A stretch of DNA of 18,710 nucleotides from positions 1 to 18,710 of the forward strand of contig CAAAJI010000881.1 in the NCBI GenBank assembly GCA_900642245.1. Reading direction: 5' to 3'. The translations under genes were made by a program, and so were the position numbers. Positions within the stretch are counted from its first letter, which is position 1. Each line of letters opens with the position of its first letter. Below, in pieces: positions 13,528 through 18,710 of this stretch. Source of the DNA: Fragilaria radians (taxonomy: Eukaryota; Bacillariophyta; Fragilariophyceae; Fragilariales; Fragilariaceae). The notes under the pieces were generated by a model. It searched no databases. It was not told where the DNA came from and saw only the letters and a list, made by a program, of their open reading frames with translations.

Positions 13528-15033
13528 ATGATGTGGATGGTTGCGTTGGCGAGCGCGGCACTAAGCGCACAGGCTGCCGGTCCCAAGGCGGTCGTTCCCG
13601 CTTCATCGGCGACCAGGAGCGAGGCCCCGGCGACACCGTCAGATCAACCATTGGCGCGCGCGCTGCTCGCCTTGCTTGAGAGCGGCGAAGACGAGTCGAT
13701 CAAAGCGTTCGTCGCCACGAATTTCGCGCCTCCGTCCCCCGACAGCGAGCCGCGCGCCGATACGCTGGTTCGCCTGATGGCATTGGCTCAGGGCAGCGGC
13801 GGCGTGACTATCGGCAGCTGGGAAGCGGACGGACCGCGGATCTTCTTCGATGGCGTCACCCGCAAGGGCGCGGTTCCGGTCGAGGGCATGGTCGCCATCC
13901 GCGACGGCAAGGTCGCCGGCTTCGATCTCCAGCCCAATCTGCGCAAGCGGCCGGCGGGCGCGCCGGCCTGGCCGCTCAAGGCCTCGGGTCCGGACGAGGC
14001 AGTCGCCGCCATCCGGCGCGAGATCGACTGGCGGGCGGGGGCCGGTCGGTTCTCCGGCAGCGTGCTAGTGGCGCACCGCGGCCAGATTGTGCTGCACGAT
14101 GCTTGGGGACTTGCCGCGCGCGGGCCCGACGTTCCCAACCGCCCCGACACGTTGTTCCACACCGCCTCGACCACCAAGCTGCTGACCACCGCCGCCGTTG
14201 CCAGCCTGATCGATTCGGGCAAGCTCAGGCTCGACATGACGGTTGCCGAGGCGGTCCCGGCCTTTGCCAAGTCGCCCGGCGCGGCGCGGGCGACGATCGG
14301 CGACCTGCTCGGTCACCGGGTCAGCTACGGCGAATATTTCGAGCAAAAGGTCGCGCAGCCTCTGCTCGCCGGTCATTCCAGTGCGCGCCAGCTGGTGCCG
14401 CTGATCGCCGGCCGGGAACCCGAGCCGGCGCCCGCTGGCAAGGTGGCCTACAGCAACGCCAATTATCTTGTGCTGGCGCTGGCGGTCGAATCCGCCACCG
14501 GCAAGTCACTCTACGAGGTAGTGCGTGAAACCGTACTTCGGCCACTGGGGCTGAAGGCCACCACTTATGGCGAGGCGAGCCGCCGGCCGGCCGGGGCGGC
14601 GATCGGCTGGGTCAAGGACGATGTCGCCGACCCGCTCGGGCTTGGAGCCTGGAGCCCCAACGACCGGTCGATCGGCAATTTTCGCGGCGGGCCGGCGGGC
14701 GGCGCATGGTCGACCACCGAAGAAATGTGGCGGCTGATCGATGCCATTGCGGCAGGCAAGCTGGTCCGGCCGGCGACGCTCAAGGCGATGCTCGACAATC
14801 GGCGCCGGGTCGGGCCAACGCTCGGTGCAGCCCAGGGCTTCATGTTCCGCGGCGGGGACAAACTCGCTTATTTCGGACACGCCGGGGGCGGCGGCAATGC
14901 CGGGATGAGCACGGCGGCGTTCATCGCGCCGGACCGCGAATGGGCGGTGGTTGTGCTGTCGAACTTCAGCTCGCCCTCCGGCGAAATGTTGGCCGGACAA
15001 TTGCTCGATTTCCTGGCGGCGGTGCCGCGCTAG
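13528..15033 (+). CDS. Secreted serine hydrolase, S12 beta-lactamase/esterase family
   Basis: The product is about 501 residues. It has a short signal peptide, a Pro/Ser-rich link, an N-terminal domain of about residues 40-155, and a C-terminal S12 hydrolase domain. The catalytic motifs are STTK (Ser214, Lys217), YSN (Tyr308, Asn310) and HAG (His451, in place of KTG), the usual set for class C-like esterases, peptidases and transferases. It is probably periplasmic; the substrate is unknown and a true beta-lactamase activity is not implied. Two ATG codons (13528 and 13531) follow AAGGAG by 3 and 6 bases, so 13531 may be the real start. A 32-bp dyad sits just upstream. Its stop codon overlaps that of the convergent exodeoxyribonuclease III gene. 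Confidence 0.92.
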   Translation: MMWMVALASAALSAQAAGPKAVVPASSATRSEAPATPSDQPLARALLALLESGEDESIKAFVATNFAPPSPDSEPRADTLVRLMALAQGSGGVTIGSWEADGPRIFFDGVTRKGAVPVEGMVAIRDGKVAGFDLQPNLRKRPAGAPAWPLKASGPDEAVAAIRREIDWRAGAGRFSGSVLVAHRGQIVLHDAWGLAARGPDVPNRPDTLFHTASTTKLLTTAAVASLIDSGKLRLDMTVAEAVPAFAKSPGAARATIGDLLGHRVSYGEYFEQKVAQPLLAGHSSARQLVPLIAGREPEPAPAGKVAYSNANYLVLALAVESATGKSLYEVVRETVLRPLGLKATTYGEASRRPAGAAIGWVKDDVADPLGLGAWSPNDRSIGNFRGGPAGGAWSTTEEMWRLIDAIAAGKLVRPATLKAMLDNRRRVGPTLGAAQGFMFRGGDKLAYFGHAGGGGNAGMSTAAFIAPDREWAVVVLSNFSSPSGEMLAGQLLDFLAAVPR

Positions 15034-15813
15034 GCTGGAGCATCCGAGAGTTCGATCCACACCGGGGCGTGGTCGCTGGTCTTGGGGAGCGCGCGGGTGG
15101 CGCGATCGACCCCCGGCCGAGACCAGCCGCCCGGCTATGGCGGAATTGAGCAGGAAATGGTCGATGCGAAGGCCCGCGTCGCGCTCGAACGAGCGGCGGA
15201 AATAATCCCAAAAGGTATAGACCGTCTCATCCGGATAGATCACGCGAAGGGCGTCAACCCAGCCTTGGGCGATCAGCGCTTCAAACGCGCGGCGGACGTC
15301 GGTCACGAACAAGGCATCCTCGGTCCAGCGCTCCGGCTTGTAGACGTCGGCCTTGGTCGGGATGATGTTGTAATCGCCGGCCAGCACGACGGGCACGTCC
15401 ATCGCGATCAGGTCGGCGGCGTGGGCGTGAAAGCGCTCCAGCCAGGCCAGCTTATAGTCGAATTTGGGGCCGGGGCGCGGATTGCCGTTGGGGACGTAGA
15501 GGCAGCCGACCAGCACGCCGTTGACGGCCGCCTCGAGATAGCGGCTCTGGGTGGGGTCAGGGTCGCCGGGAAGCCCATGCCGGGTTTCGTCGGGGATCCG
15601 GCCGCGCGCGAGGATGGCGACCCCGTTCCAGCTTTTCTGCCCGTGCCACAAGGCGCCATAGCCGGCGGCTTCGATCGCGCTCTCGGGGAATTTCTCCTGC
15701 GGCGCCTTCAGCTCCTGCAGGCAGATCACGTCGGGCGCGGTCGCGTCGAGCCATTCGAGCAGCACCGGAAGGCGGCCGTTGATGCCATTGACGTTGTAGG
15801 TCGCGATCCGCAT
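15030..15813 (-). pseudogene. xthA: Exodeoxyribonuclease III, frameshifted near the 3' end as read
   Basis: The first 233 residues are a normal ExoIII, the repair enzyme that cuts at abasic sites and degrades 3' ends of duplex DNA. Marks are MRIATYNVNGINGRL, the metal ligand Glu34 in LQELK, YVPNGNP, GDYN (Asp147, Asn149) and RIDHFLLN. At a run of five C on the plus strand (15110-15114) the frame shifts. With one base fewer the protein would end at a TAG at 15030-15032 with 260 residues, the family's normal length, and would include the SDH block with the catalytic His. As read, the frame runs on to 14506 over the neighbouring serine hydrolase gene, giving 435 residues with a nonsense tail and no catalytic His. 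Either a sequencing error or a real break explains it; the length fit favours an error. Confidence 0.9.
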
Positions 15814-15856
15814 CCAGCGAAATCGCGGCGCGCGCCATTAGGTTCCGAAATGGCTG

Positions 15857-15920
15857 AGCGCCCCTGACCGCGCCGGCGTTTGCCCTGGGCGCTTAGCGCC
15901 CGTGACCGCGCCAGCGTTTG
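15857..15920. repeat. Short direct repeat at the 3' end of the HerA-type gene
   Basis: Two 26-base copies, 15857-15882 and 15895-15920, differ at two places and are spaced 38 bases apart. The right copy is the end of the HerA-type coding region including its stop codon; the left copy lies just past the stop, toward xthA. It looks like a local duplication of the gene's tail. No third copy is seen. Confidence 0.7.
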
Positions 15921-17581
15921 ATCGTGCGGTCGATGATGCCCTGCTCGCCGCCGGTTTCGCGCCACAAGGCAGCGAAGCTCGGGTCGGACGAGGCCGGGCG
16001 CTTCTCGGGTTCGAGATCGTCGAAGCGAACCCGGATCGGGATTGCGACACCTTCACCGCAGACGATGCATTCGCGGTTGCGGAGCGCCGGAATGGCGTCG
16101 AGGAAACCGCGTGCGCCTTCGGGCATGGCCGCCCGGACGCAGGCCTGATCCCGGTCGTTGTTGAGTCGCATCGAGATGATCGTACCGCACTGCGACAGCA
16201 CACCTTCGGCCAGATCGGACGGCCGCTGCGTGATCAGGCCAAGCGAAACACCGTATTTACGGCCTTCCTTGGCGATCCGCTCGAGGATCTTGCGCACCGC
16301 CTGGCCATTGGCATTCTCGTCCTTGGGGACGTAGCGATGGGCTTCCTCGCACACCAGGAGAAGCGGACGCTGCGCCTCGGTACGCGACCAGATGGCATAA
16401 TCGAACACCATCCGGGCGAGGATGGAAACCACCACCGACGTGATCTCGCTCGGCACGCCCGAGACGTCGACGATCGAGATGGGCTTACCCATCGCGGGCA
16501 GGCGGAACAGCTTGGCGCAGAAGCCGGCCATCGTGTCGCTGACCAGCATACCGGAAAACATGAAGGTGAAGCGCGGATCGGCGCGAAGCTCGTCGAGCTT
16601 GTTCTTGAGCCGCTGGTAGGGCGTGGTGTCGCCGGCGCGGTCCAGCTTGCCCATCTCCGCCACCAGCACGGCGGACAGATCGGTCAGCAGATAGGGAATC
16701 GGCGAATCGACGGTGATCTTGCCGTAGGTCTCGACGTTCTTGCCGCGGGTACGGGCGGCGAGCAGGCATTTGCCGAGGATGTCGGCGTCGCGCTGACGCT
16801 CCGACCCGTCGGTGGTCAGGAACACTTCGCAATGTTCCTCGAAGTTCATCAGCCAGTAGGGAAGCTGGAGGTTGTCGACGTTGAACAGCTCGCCGCAATC
16901 CTTGAATGCCGCCGAATATTCGCCGTGCGGATCGATCATCACGATGTGGCCCTCGGGGGACAGCTGCGAGATCCGGTGAAGGATCAGCGCGACCGAGGTC
17001 GACTTACCGGTACCGGTGCTCCCGAGTACCGCGAAATGCTTGGACAGCATCGGATCGACATAGAGCGCGCCGCGAATGTCGTCGGTCGGATAGACCGTCC
17101 CGATCTCGATGTGCGGGTTGTCGTCGGCGGCGAAAATGGCACGCATGTCCTCGGTATTGACCGGGTAGATCTTGGTTCCGGGGATCGGGTAGCGGGTCAC
17201 GCCGCGGCGGAAGTGGCTCATCCGGCCGTTGGCCAGCACCTGGCCCTCGCCGAGGAAATCGACGTTGGCGAGGACCTCGCCCGAAGCGCCGGCGCGCATC
17301 GTGCGGACGTTGGCAATCAGCCAGCTATTGGCGACCTGGACCTTGATCTGGCTCCCCACCTGGCCGGCCATCGCCACCGACGGGTCCGCATTGTCGAGGA
17401 GCGAGTGAAGCAAGGCGGCATCCATGCTGACGCATGAGCCCGAACCGGCGATTTCCTGGACGATCCCGATCGACGGCATCTTTTCGCCGGTTGCCGGGAC
17501 AGCCGTGCCCATCTGGGGGCCGTCGTCGCTGTAGCTCGACAATTTCTCGACGAATTGCTGCAGGTTCGGTTCGTCATTCAT
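15893..17581 (-). CDS. HerA-type ATPase (DUF87 domain)
   Basis: The 562-residue product belongs to the HerA/FtsK-like ATPases with a DUF87 domain. An N-terminal beta-rich HAS-barrel-like part (about 30-150) precedes Walker A GSTGTGKST (187-195). The Walker B stretch LLLVCEEAHRY follows, with acidic Glu412 and Glu413, then a sensor-like SLGLITQRPSDL. HerA proteins form hexamers that pump or unwind DNA, often with the nuclease NurA for end resection. No nurA-like gene is adjacent, and in alphaproteobacteria this gene usually stands alone, so its role is open; a DNA translocase in repair is the best inference. The start at 17581 has AAGG about 9 bases upstream. The Alph_Pro_TM gene lies 79 bp upstream on the same strand. 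Confidence 0.92.
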   Translation of the reverse strand: MNDEPNLQQFVEKLSSYSDDGPQMGTAVPATGEKMPSIGIVQEIAGSGSCVSMDAALLHSLLDNADPSVAMAGQVGSQIKVQVANSWLIANVRTMRAGASGEVLANVDFLGEGQVLANGRMSHFRRGVTRYPIPGTKIYPVNTEDMRAIFAADDNPHIEIGTVYPTDDIRGALYVDPMLSKHFAVLGSTGTGKSTSVALILHRISQLSPEGHIVMIDPHGEYSAAFKDCGELFNVDNLQLPYWLMNFEEHCEVFLTTDGSERQRDADILGKCLLAARTRGKNVETYGKITVDSPIPYLLTDLSAVLVAEMGKLDRAGDTTPYQRLKNKLDELRADPRFTFMFSGMLVSDTMAGFCAKLFRLPAMGKPISIVDVSGVPSEITSVVVSILARMVFDYAIWSRTEAQRPLLLVCEEAHRYVPKDENANGQAVRKILERIAKEGRKYGVSLGLITQRPSDLAEGVLSQCGTIISMRLNNDRDQACVRAAMPEGARGFLDAIPALRNRECIVCGEGVAIPIRVRFDDLEPEKRPASSDPSFAALWRETGGEQGIIDRTIKRWRGHGR

Positions 17582-17660
17582 TCGTCAACGCCTTGCTCGC
17601 TACGGGAAATCCCCTGTTAGGCGATGGCGGTTAAAATTTTGCTGACGTCGGCGGGGTTGA

Positions 17661-18419
17661 TCAGGCGCGCCGGGCGAACAGCCAGGCTGCAAACCAGCCG
17701 AGGCCGAGCGACAGCATCACCGCCGCAAGGCCGTAAAGGAAGGCGTAGCGGCGGGCGGCAACCGCCACGAAACGCTCGAAGCCCGATTTGCCAATCTCGA
17801 TCTCGCGGGTCGCGGCGGCGACCACCCGGCCATTGTCGATCAGGAAGGTCTCGGCGGTGTAGGTGCCGACCGGGACCTGGCTGGGGATATTGATCCGCGC
17901 GCGGTACAGCACGCGCTCGCTGATCTCGACGCCCTTGGGATGCTCGGCGTACAGCCCCTGACGCTGGCGCAGGTCGAGCAGGCCGGCCTCGAACCGGCGT
18001 TCCTTCTCCGGCAATGCGCCCCCGCCCGGCGACAGTTGGAGATCGCGCAGCCCGAGCTCGTAAATCGCCGCAGTGCGCTCGTCGACCAGCTCGCGAACCG
18101 GCCGCGACGAGGCGATCGCATAGAAGGACGGCGCCGACCGGAAGCGGTACGAATCGGCATTCATCCAGATGCCCGCAATCTGCTGTTTCTCGCGCACCAG
18201 GATCGGCTGGACCGGACCCTTGACGACCACCGCGATATCGAGCTGCCGGTCGGGCACGCGGCCGCCGGGGAACAGGATGGCACCGAACAGCAGCAATTGC
18301 GCCCCGGTGAAGCTGTAGCGGATCTGGATCGAGCGGGCCGAGACGTCGGGCACCAGCACCGGCTTGGTCGCACCCAGCAGCAGCGGCACGGTGGCAATCA
18401 GGAGCAGGAGCCGCTTCAC
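17661..18419 (-). CDS. Alph_Pro_TM family protein (TIGR02186)
   Basis: The 252-residue product fits the Alph_Pro_TM (TIGR02186) family of putative membrane proteins restricted mostly to Alphaproteobacteria. It has an N-terminal signal segment (MKRLLLLIATVPLLLGA), a periplasmic part of about 200 residues with the blocks VVVKGPVQPILVREKQQIAGIWMN and VPVGTYTAETFLI, and one C-terminal membrane helix (about residues 226-248) ending in RRA. Its function is unknown. The start is GTG at 18419, and it overlaps the stop of the TauE/SafE gene by 4 bases (GTGA), so the two are translated together. That pairing is common in the family and suggests a joint role with an organic-anion or sulfur-compound exporter; this is inference from context. 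Confidence 0.9.
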   Translation of the reverse strand: MKRLLLLIATVPLLLGATKPVLVPDVSARSIQIRYSFTGAQLLLFGAILFPGGRVPDRQLDIAVVVKGPVQPILVREKQQIAGIWMNADSYRFRSAPSFYAIASSRPVRELVDERTAAIYELGLRDLQLSPGGGALPEKERRFEAGLLDLRQRQGLYAEHPKGVEISERVLYRARINIPSQVPVGTYTAETFLIDNGRVVAAATREIEIGKSGFERFVAVAARRYAFLYGLAAVMLSLGLGWFAAWLFARRA

Positions 18420-18710
18420 AGCCCGGTCACCGTGAAGATTTCGTCCGGCCGCCAGGCAAGGCCAAGCGCCATCCGCAACGCCACCAGCAGGATGATGATC
18501 GCCAGCGCGAGCCGCAGCAAATCGGGCTTCAACTGGGTCGCGAGGCGCGCTCCATATTGGGCACCAACGACGCCGCCGAGCAGCAACAGTCCGGCGAGCA
18601 CGATGTCGACCGACTGGGCGGTAAGGGCGAGGATGAAGGTGGCGACCGCGCTGACCGCGACGATCATCACCAGGCTGGTGCCGATCACTACCCGGGCCGC
18701 CATTCCGAGG
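18416..18710 (-). CDS. TauE/SafE family permease, C-terminal part
   Basis: The frame is open through the right edge, so only the last 97 or so residues are here. They hold three hydrophobic stretches: VIGTSLVMIVAVSAVATFIL, VDIVLAGLLLLGGVVGAQYG, and LLRLALAIIILLVALRMALG. The first has the GTSL motif and the second the GxxxGAxxG turn of the TauE/SafE (DUF81) family, which exports sulfite, sulfoacetate or related anions across the inner membrane. A Met at 18703 is internal, since the family has about four or more helices before this part. The stop overlaps the GTG start of the Alph_Pro_TM gene. The substrate cannot be told from this piece. Confidence 0.88.
   Translation of the reverse strand, partial: LGMAARVVIGTSLVMIVAVSAVATFILALTAQSVDIVLAGLLLLGGVVGAQYGARLATQLKPDLLRLALAIIILLVALRMALGLAWRPDEIFTVTGL

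Noticed and set aside
12263..13651. 462-codon minus-strand frame over the M23 peptidase gene
   Set aside because: It is antisense to intact zinc-binding motifs of the LytM domain and has shadow-type composition.
14506..15029. C-terminal extension of ExoIII to 435 residues
   Set aside because: It follows a one-base shift, lies antisense to the serine hydrolase and does not match the ExoIII family.
15902..17437. 511-codon plus-strand frame over the HerA-type gene
   Set aside because: It is a shadow of the ATPase gene; long opposite frames are expected at this GC content and no family motif is seen.
1..18710. Defence island, prophage, insertion sequence or toxin-antitoxin module
   Set aside because: No transposase, integrase, phage structural, restriction, CRISPR or paired small toxin-like genes are seen; all large frames have housekeeping or envelope assignments or no domain at all.
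1..18710. tRNA or rRNA genes
   Set aside because: All gaps between genes were read on both strands and none holds a T-loop GTTCRANYC with a matching cloverleaf, or rRNA-like sequence.

Overview
The window looks like chromosomal DNA of a sphingomonad (Sphingomonas or a close relative, Alphaproteobacteria). The sequence is GC-rich and carries several alphaproteobacterial gene pairs: the Suv3-type helicase, S4 protein and FdxA cluster, and the Alph_Pro_TM (TIGR02186) protein overlapping a TauE/SafE permease. It also has Met/Asn-rich lipoprotein and EF-hand genes of a kind common in Sphingomonas, and candidate sites for CtrA and for the stress sigma factor EcfG. The genus is inferred from gene content; there is no marker such as rRNA in the window.

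Left part (1-2540): an alpha/beta hydrolase cut by the left edge is divergent from a UPF0178 (YaiI/YqxD) gene. A small Met/Asn-rich lipoprotein follows, with a possible EcfG promoter and a strong terminator, then a four-helix membrane protein. Convergent with that is a secreted protein of unknown function lying directly behind thiC.

Thiamin region (2003-4620, minus strand): a TPP riboswitch precedes thiC, whose C-terminal end carries an in-frame palindromic repeat. The unknown secreted protein probably shares the transcript. Next come two overlapping minus-strand genes for secreted EF-hand proteins, both with GTG starts and ended by a clear terminator.

Middle part (5909-8636): a YadA-like trimeric autotransporter gene on the plus strand is broken by two one-base shifts, one in a run of ten G. 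It converges on a MipA/OmpV outer-membrane gene across a shared hairpin.

Right-middle part (8751-15813): a minus-strand operon of Suv3-type helicase, S4 RNA-binding protein and FdxA ferredoxin is divergent from an M23 (LytM) cell-wall peptidase gene. The gap between them holds a perfect CtrA box. A secreted S12 serine hydrolase follows, preceded by a 32-bp dyad. Its stop codon overlaps the stop of a convergent exodeoxyribonuclease III gene that has a one-base shift near its end.

Right end (15893-18710, minus strand): a HerA-type ATPase without a NurA partner, then the Alph_Pro_TM protein overlapping the end of a TauE/SafE permease cut by the right edge.

Most of the window is ordinary housekeeping and envelope DNA. 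I do not see a defence system, prophage, insertion sequence, CRISPR array, tRNA or rRNA. No stretch over 300 bases lacks a gene. The most interesting signals are the palindromic repeat translated inside ThiC, the three one-base frameshifts, and the candidate regulatory sites (CtrA box, long dyad, EcfG promoter).
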